The notes below the pieces were generated by a model. It saw only the letters and a program-made list of their open reading frames with translations. It did not search any database and was not told where the DNA came from. Positions 8,725 through 15,897 of a DNA stretch of 64,000 nucleotides are shown here, in pieces. How positions within the stretch are numbered: position 1 is the first letter of the stretch; each line of letters starts with the position of its first letter. Position numbers and translations under genes: made by a program. This DNA comes from JAPLDP01 sp964628285. GTDB taxonomy: Bacteria > Bacteroidota > Bacteroidia > Bacteroidales > JAGONC01. The DNA is taken from assembly GCA_964628285.1 (NCBI GenBank), contig CAZVNP010000003.1, forward strand, positions 1 to 64,000. The letters are read 5' to 3'.

Positions 8725-9312
8725 CTATTCGGCCCTGATTTTAAACATGTAATCGGCGGTGTTCAGATCAAGGGCATTGAAGATCGACTCGATCTGGTTT
8801 GTTTGAGCGGCATCCGGGCCGAGCATGGCATCCTTAATAAGAAAAGCCTCATAGTCATAGTTAAAGGCATCAAAATAGGTGGCCAGGACACACCCCACCG
8901 AGCTCAATCCGCATATGAACAACGTATTGATCCCTTTCTCCTGCAACAGCTTGTTCAGTTCGGTCTTATTAAAAGCGCTCGGGTAAGTTTTAATGATTTT
9001 TGGATCGCTATCCTTAATTTTAATGGTGTCAGGAAATTCGAAGCCGGGGGTGTCCGGTTTCGGCCCCCACTTTTCACTGGCATGGTAGACCCGGATGACA
9101 GGCAGGTCATGCTGCCTGAAAACCCAGATGGACCAGTTCATCATTTCAAGGGCCATCGCCTGGTCTTCCTGCGACATCATCGGCAAGAACTGGTTCTGGA
9201 CATCCACAACCAGCAAAGCGGGTTTCATCACGATCTTTTCCGGCTTGGCGGATTGAGCGGAGGCGACATGAAACATCATCACCGCTGCGAAACAAAATAG
9301 AATAGTTTTCAT
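8725..9312 (-). CDS. secreted isochorismatase-like cysteine hydrolase
   Basis: A 195-residue protein. The start at 9312 is chosen because it opens a clean signal peptide (MKTILFCFAAVMMFHVASAQ); the frame extends 17 codons upstream. The isochorismatase-like triad is visible: Asp in LLVVDVQNQF, Lys in PKIIKTYPSAF, and Cys in LSSVGCVLATYFDAFN. The family hydrolyses amide or enol-ether bonds (nicotinamide, carbamoyl compounds, isochorismate) and is normally cytoplasmic. An N-terminal export signal here implies a periplasmic amidase-type role. It is co-directional with the deaminase downstream, separated by about 30 bp, which may indicate joint expression. The exact substrate is unknown. Confidence 0.7.
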   Translation of the reverse strand: MKTILFCFAAVMMFHVASAQSAKPEKIVMKPALLVVDVQNQFLPMMSQEDQAMALEMMNWSIWVFRQHDLPVIRVYHASEKWGPKPDTPGFEFPDTIKIKDSDPKIIKTYPSAFNKTELNKLLQEKGINTLFICGLSSVGCVLATYFDAFNYDYEAFLIKDAMLGPDAAQTNQIESIFNALDLNTADYMFKIRAE

Positions 9313-9410
9313 TTCATGGAAATTTTTATAAATATACAAATTCTCATTTAATTCGGTATTCACTTTAACATTCGGTAGTATCTTGCCACTCCCTCCAAAT
9401 CAAAGATCAA

Positions 9411-9437
9411 ATATCGCTAATTTTCTATCGTATATCA
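9411..9437. repeat. dispersed AT-rich intergenic repeat, copy 1
   Basis: The segment atatcgctaa...atcgtatatc resembles the one at 23148-23176 (about 25 of 31 positions by eye). Both lie in intergenic DNA, next to a terminator or a promoter. It looks like a low-complexity interspersed element rather than a coding remnant. Confidence 0.4.
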
Positions 9438-9472
9438 AAAAGGGGCAGCAGGTGAACCTGCTGCCCCTTTTT
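9437..9472. terminator. bidirectional Rho-independent terminator
   Basis: A perfect 16-bp inverted repeat (A-run plus GGGGCAGCAGG, loop TGAA, CCTGCTGCCCC plus T-run). The stem is GC-rich in its core and is flanked by A5 on one side and T5 on the other, so it can terminate in both directions. It lies just 3' of tRNA-Asn on the minus strand and upstream of the isochorismatase-like gene, and would insulate the tRNA from that gene. Confidence 0.9.
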
Positions 9473-9476
9473 GCCG

Positions 9477-9550
9477 CTCCCCAACCTGGACTCGAACCAG
9501 GGACCTACTGATTAACAGTCAGTCGCTCTAACCAGCTGAGCTATTGGGGA
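9477..9550 (-). tRNA. tRNA-Asn (anticodon GTT)
   Basis: The minus strand folds into a complete cloverleaf of 74 nt. The acceptor stem is TCCCCAA/TTGGGGA with discriminator G. The D arm is GCTCAGCTGGTTAGAGC. The anticodon loop CTGTTAA has anticodon GTT, which reads Asn codons. The T arm contains GGTTCGAGTCC. CCA is not encoded and must be added enzymatically. It stands alone between a promoter at 9567-9596 and the terminator at 9437-9472. Confidence 0.95.
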
Positions 9551-9566
9551 ATTTTAAAAAGAACTG

Positions 9567-9596
9567 CAAAATTAGTCATTAATTTCGAATTATCAA
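9567..9596 (-). promoter_or_regulatory. Bacteroidetes-type promoter for tRNA-Asn
   Basis: On the minus strand a TAATTTTG box (9567-9574) matches the Bacteroidetes -7 consensus TAnnTTTG. A TTG (9594-9596) lies 19 bp upstream, as expected for the -33 element. It sits about 17 bp before the mature 5' end of the tRNA. Confidence 0.65.
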
Positions 9597-9621
9597 TACC
9601 TTTACCCCATTATCAAAACGA

Positions 9622-10629
9622 ATGTCATCAACAATTGGCATCCTCGGACTAGGCAATGCTTTGGTCGACATCATGACCGAGCTCGAAGATGATTCCTTTC
9701 TCGAACGATTTCATCTTCCGCGGGGCAGCATGCAGCTCGTCGACCGGTCCCTGTCGGATTCCATCCTCAAAGCAGCATCCCGTTTGAGGCTGACCCTTGC
9801 CTCGGGAGGGTCGGCCGCCAACACCATCCACGGCCTGGCCATGATGGGATGCCCCACGGGTTTCATCGGTAAGATCGGTCATGATGACTATGGGAGGTTT
9901 TTTCACGACGACCTTGTCCGAAACCACATACGACCTCATCTTACTTACAGTAAAAATGAAACTGGGAGGGTCGTCGCTCTTGTGAGTCCTGATACCGAGC
10001 GCACCTTCGCCACCTGCCTCGGGGCGGCCATGGAGCTCTCCGCCGGCGACCTGAAAGATGAAGTCCTTAAAGGATATGGTTATATCCATATCGAGGGCTA
10101 CATGGTACAAAACCAGGATCTCATGATGCAGGCAGTAAAGCTGGCCTCACAGCATGGACTAACGATCTCACTCGATCTGGCCAGTTACAATGTAGTGGAT
10201 GAAAACGTGGCTTTTTTACATGGCATCATCAGGGATTATGTTGACATTGTCTTTGCCAATGAAGAAGAAGCCAAAGCTTATACAGGTCAGGGACCCGATG
10301 ATGCTTTGTCCGCAATGGCAACCGAATGTAATATTGCCGTAGTTAAGCTGGGTGAGATGGGATCGCTGGTGAGACACCAAGGGCAAACCTTCCGCATCGA
10401 AGGATTCAAAATCAATCCCGTTGATACAACCGGCGCCGGTGATCTCTATGCAGCCGGCTTCCTGTATGGCCTGGTAAACGGCTTCGATATAAAAAGATGC
10501 GGCAGGGTGGCTTCCATTCTGGCAGCTAAAGTCATCGAGGTAACTGGCGCCAGAATGACTTCGGAAAAATGGAACGAGACGTTTGCCATCCTTAGCAATG
10601 AATCTCTGCTGGTCCATCCCAGGGAATAA
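9622..10629 (+). CDS. PfkB-family carbohydrate/nucleoside kinase
   Basis: A 335-residue ribokinase-fold kinase. The N-terminal GNALVDIM segment, the SGGSAANTIHGLAMMG glycine-rich substrate-binding signature (about residues 61-77) and the C-terminal DTTGAGD motif (D268-D274, with Asp274 as the catalytic base and the anion hole before it) define the PfkB family. The overall pattern (GSAANTI, NEEEA-AYTG, VVKLGEMGS) resembles the adenosine-kinase-like branch common in Bacteroidetes, so the substrate may be a nucleoside or a sugar. It would act in the cytoplasm with ATP. It stands alone after a divergent tRNA, and no sugar pathway gene adjoins it to fix the substrate. Confidence 0.85.
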   Translation: MSSTIGILGLGNALVDIMTELEDDSFLERFHLPRGSMQLVDRSLSDSILKAASRLRLTLASGGSAANTIHGLAMMGCPTGFIGKIGHDDYGRFFHDDLVRNHIRPHLTYSKNETGRVVALVSPDTERTFATCLGAAMELSAGDLKDEVLKGYGYIHIEGYMVQNQDLMMQAVKLASQHGLTISLDLASYNVVDENVAFLHGIIRDYVDIVFANEEEAKAYTGQGPDDALSAMATECNIAVVKLGEMGSLVRHQGQTFRIEGFKINPVDTTGAGDLYAAGFLYGLVNGFDIKRCGRVASILAAKVIEVTGARMTSEKWNETFAILSNESLLVHPRE

Positions 10630-10737
10630 TAAAGTCATAACCGCCTAAATTAAATCACACGATCAATCCACTTCATTTATGCCCATTCCGCAAGGTCTTT
10701 TTTCTTCATCTTTATTTCATTATTAATGAGTTTTTCA

Positions 10738-10745
10738 TATTTTTG
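10738..10745 (+). promoter_or_regulatory. putative -7 promoter element upstream of the EF-G2-like gene
   Basis: TATTTTTG matches the Bacteroidetes TAnnTTTG -7 element and lies 46 bp before the ATG at 10792. No good TTTG -33 element is present at the expected spacing, so the assignment is tentative. Confidence 0.4.
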
Positions 10746-10791
10746 CAGCCTTTTTAGGGAGGCTTTTAAACCAAATAGTAACAGTTGAACG

Positions 10792-12990
10792 ATGAAGGTA
10801 TATCAGACAAACGAAATCAGAAATGTGGTCCTGATAGGGGGAGCCAAAACCGGCAAAACAACGCTGGCCGAAGCGATGCTTTTTGAAGGGGGCACCATCA
10901 CACGCAAGGGTTCGGTAGAAGATAAAAATACGGTCTCCGACTACAGGGATATCGAGCTGGAACGTCAGAATTCCGTCTTTGCATCCATCCTGTATGCCGA
11001 ATACGGCGGCAAGAAGCTGAACATCATCGATACACCGGGTTTTGATGATTTCGTCGGTGAAGTCATGTCATCGCTCTATGTGGCTGACACGGCCATTATG
11101 GTCATCAACACCCAAAGCGGCATCGAAGTGGGAACGGAAGTCACATGGCGCATTACCGATAAATACAACAAGCCTGTGATTTTTGCCGTCAACCACCTGG
11201 AACATGAGCATGCCAACTTTGACGATGTCATAAGCCAGTTAAGGCACCGTTTCGGTGGTGGGGTGACCCTGGTGCAGTATCCCGTGAATCCGGGTCTCGG
11301 CTTCAACAACATCATTGACCTGCTGAAAATGAAGATGTTTACTTTCCCTGAAGGTGGCGGTAAACCCGAAATAGCCGATATACCTGCTTCAGAAAAAAAG
11401 AAAGCGGACCAATTGCACGATAAGCTTGTCGAAGATGTAGCCGCCAACGATGAAAAGCTGATGGAAGCCTTCTTCGAGAACGGTACCCTCAGCGAGGAAG
11501 AGATGAGCCGCGGATTGCGTACCGGCCTCGTATCAAGAGGCTTTTTCCCCGTGCTGTGCTTTAACGGAAAACAAGTCATGGGTGTGGCACGCCTGCTCGA
11601 ATTCATCAGCGACAATGTCCCTGCTCCGAATGAAATCACACAGGTAAAAACAACGGAAGGGAAAGAACTCTCCTGCGATGCATCCGCTCCCCTGTCCGCA
11701 TTCGTCTTTAAAACGGTCATCGAATCACACCTCGGAGAAGTTTCATTTTTCAAGGTATACAACGGATCGATGACGGAAGGGATGGACCTCGTCAATTCAA
11801 GGAACAAATCAAAGGAGCGTGTCACCCAGCTCTTCGCCTTCGCCGGCAAGAACAGGGAAAAAGTCGAGAAGATCAATGCCGGTGACATCGGAGCCACCAT
11901 CAAGCTGAAAAGCACAATGACCAACGACACCCTCAATATAGCGCAGAATAGCGATGATGCGGTGACCCCCGTTGTCTTCCCCAATCCAAAGTTCAGAATG
12001 GCCGTTAAAGCCAAAAACACTGCCGATGATGAAAAGCTGAGCACCGCCCTCAATGAAATGAAAAAAACCGATCCAACGCTCCTGCCGGGCTATTATAAGG
12101 AACTGCGTCAGCTCATTATCGAGGGACAGGGTGAGCTGCACCTGAACATCGCCAAATGGCATCTCGAAAACCAGTACAAGATACCTATTGAATTCCTGGC
12201 ACCAAAGATACCATACCGCGAGACCATCACCAGGGTTTCACAGGCCACCTATCAGCACAAAAAGCAATCGGGTGGTGCGGGTCAGTTCGGTGAGGTGAGC
12301 CTCGTCATCGAACCATATGTGGAAGGAGCCCCGGAACCCAATAAGTTGCGCGTCAAACAAATGATGCGTAAGTCGTCGGTCACCCCGCTATCAGTCCAAA
12401 AAGGCGACGCGGAACTGTCTGTGACAGTCAGAGGCAGGGACGAGATCAACCTGGAGTGGGGCGGTAAACTGATGTACTACAACTGCATCGTGGGCGGCTC
12501 CATCGACGCACGTTTCCTGCCGGCCATCCTTAAAGGCATCATGGAGAGAATGGAAGAAGGACCGCTCACAGGCTCCTATGCCCGTGACATACGCGTATGC
12601 GTTTATGACGGCCGCATGCACCCCGTCGACTCCAATGAAATATCCTTTAAAATCGCCGGTAAGACGGCCTTCAGCATGGCTTTCAGGGAAGCCGGTCCCA
12701 AGATCCTCGAACCTATCTACGACCTGGAAGTCATCGTGCCCGAAGATAAGATGGGCAACGTGATGACTGACCTGCAGGGACGCCGTGCCGTCATCATGGG
12801 CATGGAACACGGCACCATCAGGGCACGTGTGCCCCTGGCCGAAATGGGCCGCTACTCCACAGCCCTCAGCTCCCTCACCAGCGGTTGGGCGACCTATTCG
12901 ATCAAATTTGCAGAGTACGCACCTGTACCCTCCGACGTCCAGGAAAAACTGCTGAAAGAATATGAAGAGCAGATGAAAGAGGAAGAATAA
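10792..12990 (+). CDS. fusA2: elongation factor G paralogue (EF-G2-like) with altered GTPase motifs
   Basis: A 732-residue translocase-like protein with the full five-domain EF-G layout: GTPase domain about 1-270, domain II about 290-390, domain III about 400-470, domain IV about 475-600, domain V about 605-695. The P-loop GAKTGKTT (17-24) and D80-T-P-G are kept. The residue after DTPG, which is the catalytic His in canonical EF-G, is Phe84 (DTPGFDDF). The NKxD motif reads N134-H-L-E137, and the switch I RGITI motif reads RQNSV. This pattern fits the Bacteroides EF-G2 paralogue, reported to support translocation without normal GTP hydrolysis. That this protein lacks GTPase activity is inference. 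It is not in a str operon (no rpsL, rpsG or tuf nearby), as expected for a paralogue. The start ATG is 46 bp after a TATTTTTG box. Confidence 0.85.
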   Translation: MKVYQTNEIRNVVLIGGAKTGKTTLAEAMLFEGGTITRKGSVEDKNTVSDYRDIELERQNSVFASILYAEYGGKKLNIIDTPGFDDFVGEVMSSLYVADTAIMVINTQSGIEVGTEVTWRITDKYNKPVIFAVNHLEHEHANFDDVISQLRHRFGGGVTLVQYPVNPGLGFNNIIDLLKMKMFTFPEGGGKPEIADIPASEKKKADQLHDKLVEDVAANDEKLMEAFFENGTLSEEEMSRGLRTGLVSRGFFPVLCFNGKQVMGVARLLEFISDNVPAPNEITQVKTTEGKELSCDASAPLSAFVFKTVIESHLGEVSFFKVYNGSMTEGMDLVNSRNKSKERVTQLFAFAGKNREKVEKINAGDIGATIKLKSTMTNDTLNIAQNSDDAVTPVVFPNPKFRMAVKAKNTADDEKLSTALNEMKKTDPTLLPGYYKELRQLIIEGQGELHLNIAKWHLENQYKIPIEFLAPKIPYRETITRVSQATYQHKKQSGGAGQFGEVSLVIEPYVEGAPEPNKLRVKQMMRKSSVTPLSVQKGDAELSVTVRGRDEINLEWGGKLMYYNCIVGGSIDARFLPAILKGIMERMEEGPLTGSYARDIRVCVYDGRMHPVDSNEISFKIAGKTAFSMAFREAGPKILEPIYDLEVIVPEDKMGNVMTDLQGRRAVIMGMEHGTIRARVPLAEMGRYSTALSSLTSGWATYSIKFAEYAPVPSDVQEKLLKEYEEQMKEEE

Positions 12991-13039
12991 TTCCGGTTGC
13001 AAGTTGTAAGTCATTTGATACCAAGTAACCCGCAACCTG

Positions 13040-13139
13040 NNNNNNNNNNNNNNNNNNNNNNNNNNNNNNNNNNNNNNNNNNNNNNNNNNNNNNNNNNNNN
13101 NNNNNNNNNNNNNNNNNNNNNNNNNNNNNNNNNNNNNNN
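13040..13139. other. assembly gap (100 N)
   Basis: Exactly 100 unresolved bases between the EF-G2-like gene and the alcohol dehydrogenase gene. Both edges read gcaacctg, part of a gcaacctgcaactt-type simple repeat, so the assembly probably broke in a short repeat. The true length is unknown. Confidence 0.95.
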
Positions 13140-13157
13140 GCAACCTGCAACTTAATC

Positions 13158-14297
13158 TCAGAGAAACAACTCCACCAGCTCCGGATAAGCCTCGGGAGGG
13201 ATCCGATGATGCTCTCCTGACACCTCATTCAGCGCCATCACCTCTATGATCTCTTCTTTTTTATCCTTCCCGATACCCAATTCCGATAACCTGACCGGGC
13301 ATTCAATGGATTTGAAGAATGATTCGAAAGCGTCGATGGTCTGTTCGGGCCCGTCCACTCCAAAGACATGTCTACCCAGCTCGGCGATGCGTGCAGGGAT
13401 CTTATTTTTGTAAAACTTAAACCACGCAGGGTAGACGAGCGACAGGGAAGCGCCGTGAGGGATGTCATAAAGCAATGACAGGACATGGCCGATGTCGTGC
13501 ACACCCCAGTCGCCCGACCTACGGCCGTTGAACGTCATGGTATTGAGAGCTTCTGTGGCAGCATACATGATCCTGGCCCTGAGCTCATAGTCACGGGGGT
13601 TTTCCAGGAGCGGTTTGCCGTTTTCAACCGCTTCGTGTATAATGGCATAGACAAATTTATCGGACAGGGGAGCGTCGCCTTCGCCGAAAAACGCTTCCAG
13701 GCAGTGTGCTATCAGGTCGGCGATGCCGTAAGCCGTATAATCACGCGGTACGGTAAAGGTGTATTGCGGGTCGAGGAATGATTGGCGTGGATGCAGCAGC
13801 TCATGACCCCAGCCCAGTTTCTGGCGTGTCCGGTTGTTCTGGACGACGGCGAAAGAGTTCATCTCCGAGCCCGTGGCTGCCAGTGTCAACACCGTGATAA
13901 GCGGTACCGCTTTGCGGGGCTTGGCCGTGCCGGCATAAAAATCCCATCCCGAATGTGTCACCGGGATCGTGACCGAGATGACCTTGGCCGAATCGCATAC
14001 GCTGCCTCCGCCAACAGCAACAATAACATCAACCCCTTTATCCCTTCCCAGCCTCGCAGCGGCATCAACATCCTCTATCACCGGGTTGGGACGGATGCCG
14101 CTAAATTCCGTAACCTCGGCGCCAATGCCGACAAGTTGCTGCATGACCGTGTCATAAATGCCGTTTCGCTTTATAGATCCCTGACCGTAAATAAGTAAAA
14201 CCTTATCTCCATATTCGCTGACAGCTTTACCGAGCCGTCTCACCACATTCTTCCCAAAATGCAGCTTGGTCGGGTTATATGCAATAAAATTCTCCAT
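13158..14297 (-). CDS. iron-containing (YqhD/BdhA-like) alcohol dehydrogenase
   Basis: A 379-residue NAD(P)-dependent alcohol dehydrogenase of the iron-type family. The dinucleotide-binding motif VGGGSVCDSAK (95-105) and LAATGSEMN (139-147) are present. The four metal ligands Asp194, His198 (GIADLIAHCLE), His267 (WGVHDIGH) and His281 (DIPHGASL) fall at the same numbers as in E. coli YqhD, which uses zinc and prefers NADPH. It would reduce aldehydes, or interconvert butanol and butyraldehyde, in the cytoplasm as part of fermentation or aldehyde detoxification. It begins with ATG at 14297 and lies between the two assembly gaps, so operon membership cannot be judged. Confidence 0.88.
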   Translation of the reverse strand: MENFIAYNPTKLHFGKNVVRRLGKAVSEYGDKVLLIYGQGSIKRNGIYDTVMQQLVGIGAEVTEFSGIRPNPVIEDVDAAARLGRDKGVDVIVAVGGGSVCDSAKVISVTIPVTHSGWDFYAGTAKPRKAVPLITVLTLAATGSEMNSFAVVQNNRTRQKLGWGHELLHPRQSFLDPQYTFTVPRDYTAYGIADLIAHCLEAFFGEGDAPLSDKFVYAIIHEAVENGKPLLENPRDYELRARIMYAATEALNTMTFNGRRSGDWGVHDIGHVLSLLYDIPHGASLSLVYPAWFKFYKNKIPARIAELGRHVFGVDGPEQTIDAFESFFKSIECPVRLSELGIGKDKKEEIIEVMALNEVSGEHHRIPPEAYPELVELFL

Positions 14298-14359
14298 TTT
14301 AAAAATTATAATTTCTTTCTCACTGCTGCAATGACCTCACCCCAAGAGGGTGTAACAGA

Positions 14360-14453
14360 ACTGATTTTAATAGTTAACCGCCGAGGGAGCAAAGGAATCG
14401 CAAGGTACGCAGAGTACTTAAAATCAGTATTTTATCTCTTGGCGTTCTTTGCG
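14360..14453. repeat. interspersed inverted-repeat element broken by an assembly gap
   Basis: A perfect 11-bp inverted repeat (ACTGATTTTAA at 14360-14370, TTAAAATCAGT at 14418-14428) brackets a GC-rich segment (accgccgagggagc...acgcagag). A second motif, tctcttggcgttctttgcg (14435-14453), is roughly the reverse complement of the 3' part of that segment and runs into the gap. It resembles the CTTTGTGTCTC...-type segment at 15776-15813. Confidence 0.5.
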
Positions 14454-14553
14454 NNNNNNNNNNNNNNNNNNNNNNNNNNNNNNNNNNNNNNNNNNNNNNN
14501 NNNNNNNNNNNNNNNNNNNNNNNNNNNNNNNNNNNNNNNNNNNNNNNNNNNNN
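14454..14553. other. assembly gap (100 N)
   Basis: Exactly 100 unresolved bases. The left edge lies in a possible inverted repeat and the right edge in a gactgac tandem repeat (14554-14572), which explains why assembly failed here. Confidence 0.95.
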
Positions 14554-14572
14554 GACTGACGACTGACGACTG
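14554..14572. repeat. short gactgac tandem repeat at gap edge
   Basis: About two and a half copies of a 7-bp unit (gactgac) directly follow the assembly gap and precede the 3' end of mnmA. The array probably extends into the gap. Confidence 0.5.
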
Positions 14573-14577
14573 CCAAC

Positions 14578-15642
14578 TTAACAAATCACCCCGCTCCCGT
14601 AACAGATTTTCTCCTCCACATCATAGATCACCCCGAACTGTCCCGGGGCCACCCCTGCAATGAGTTCTTCAGCCCTGATAATAAAAATACCGTCCTCTTT
14701 AAATAAACGCCCTTTACTGAACTCCGGTGTATGGCGTATCTTGAATTTAACAGGCACACCGTCAGTGTAATCGTTGAAGGGCTCCTCCGTGATGTAATGA
14801 ACCCCCTCCAGCCTTACCTCGTCGCTGTACTGGGATTCAGGGTCATAGCCGTTGGAGACATAAATGATGTTTTCATGTGCATTTTTTTTCACAACGAACC
14901 AGGGTCCCAAGGGCAATCCCAGGCCACGCCGCTGGCCGATGGTATGGAACCAGTAGCCGTTATGAGTACCGAGAATCTTACCGGTTTCAAGCTCAACGAT
15001 CTTACCTTTTCTCTCCCCGACATATTGCCTGATGAAATCGTTATAGTTGATCTTTCCAAGAAAGCAGATGCCCTGACTGTCCCTACGGGTAGCACTTGGC
15101 AAACCTTCCTGAGCAGCTTTATGACGAACTTCTTTCTTAAGATAATCCGCCAGCGGGAACATAGCCTTTGACAGCTGAGGGTAGGTGATATGGGCCAGGA
15201 AATAGGTCTGGTCCTTCACCCTGTCCTTGGCCGTATGAAGATAATGACGGCCGTTCAGTGTCATGACACCGGCATAGTGACCTGTGGCAATCCTGTCGAA
15301 ATCCTTGCCGTATTTCTCTTCAAAGCTGCCGAACTTGATGAGCCTGTTGCACATCACATCCGGATTCGGCGTGAGGCCTTGTTTGACGGTATCTATGGTA
15401 TAGGTCACCACCCTGTTCCAGTATTCATCGTGCAGGTTGACCACTTCGAAACGGCAGCCGTATTTCCTCGCAATGAAGGTGGCGATTTCGATATCTTCTT
15501 CCGAAGGACAGTCCATGAAACCGGGTTCATTTTCCATCCCGATCCGGATGTAAAAGATGAACGGATCGTAACCCTGTTCCTTCAGCAAGGGAATGATCAC
15601 GCTACTGTCGACGCCTCCCGATACCAGTGCGGCAATGTTCAT
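14578..15642 (-). CDS. mnmA: tRNA-specific 2-thiouridylase MnmA
   Basis: A 354-residue enzyme that inserts sulfur at C2 of the wobble uridine (s2U34) of Lys, Glu and Gln tRNAs, using ATP to adenylate the base. The PP-loop SGGVDSSV (8-15) binds ATP. The two catalytic cysteines are visible as Cys98 in MCNRLIKFG and Cys193 in SQGICFLG, equivalent to E. coli Cys102 and Cys199. TGHYA (120-124) and the GQRRGLGLP segment are family hallmarks. Length is normal for the family. The start at 15642 has a TAATTTTG box at 15666-15673 on the same strand. It shares the U34-modification theme with mnmG at the other end of the window but is not linked to it. Confidence 0.95.
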   Translation of the reverse strand: MNIAALVSGGVDSSVIIPLLKEQGYDPFIFYIRIGMENEPGFMDCPSEEDIEIATFIARKYGCRFEVVNLHDEYWNRVVTYTIDTVKQGLTPNPDVMCNRLIKFGSFEEKYGKDFDRIATGHYAGVMTLNGRHYLHTAKDRVKDQTYFLAHITYPQLSKAMFPLADYLKKEVRHKAAQEGLPSATRRDSQGICFLGKINYNDFIRQYVGERKGKIVELETGKILGTHNGYWFHTIGQRRGLGLPLGPWFVVKKNAHENIIYVSNGYDPESQYSDEVRLEGVHYITEEPFNDYTDGVPVKFKIRHTPEFSKGRLFKEDGIFIIRAEELIAGVAPGQFGVIYDVEEKICYGSGVIC

Positions 15643-15665
15643 AAATTGTCATTATAAACAGGCTG

Positions 15666-15673
15666 CAAAATTA
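15666..15673 (-). promoter_or_regulatory. putative -7 promoter element of mnmA
   Basis: TAATTTTG on the minus strand fits TAnnTTTG, 23 bp upstream of the mnmA ATG. No TTTG box was found at the -33 spacing. Confidence 0.45.
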
Positions 15674-15775
15674 GCCAAATGTTTCTCACGATCTGCTTTG
15701 ACATCCTGCCAATACCCGACGTGTACCAAAACAGCTCATGGATCTTATGTGAAATATATATTGAAAATTTATGAC

Positions 15776-15813
15776 CTTTGTGTCTCTCCGTGCCTCCTTG
15801 GTAAAACTTCGTG
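15776..15813. repeat. interspersed CTTTGTGTCTC...-type element
   Basis: The segment ctttgtgtctctccgtgcct and the following cctccttggtaaaacttcgtg resemble, by eye, the reverse complement of the arm at 14376-14414. It is an intergenic, G+T-rich, non-coding element of the kind found scattered between genes in environmental Bacteroidetes assemblies. Confidence 0.4.
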
Positions 15814-15897
15814 TAATAGATAAAATCTGTTTTTCCGGCCGTTAATTGATCTAAAATTTGTATCTTTCAGGATCGATAATGGACAAATGATTCAAAC

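Noticed and set aside
8509..9300. A 263-codon plus-strand open frame over the deaminase and isochorismatase genes
   Set aside because: It is antisense to two well-recognised minus-strand genes, crosses both, and has no protein-like motif; a frame shadow.
9437..9472. CRISPR-like repeat
   Set aside because: A single inverted repeat with T-tracts, no spacer array; it is a terminator. No direct-repeat array was seen anywhere in the window.
11076..12053. A 325-codon minus-strand open frame in the EF-G2-like gene
   Set aside because: Ser/Leu-rich shadow of a confident gene; no motif or start signal.
12826..12836. Another CACGTG core in the EF-G2-like gene
   Set aside because: Its flanks (GGG/TGCCC) do not match parS; it is a coding-sequence palindrome only.
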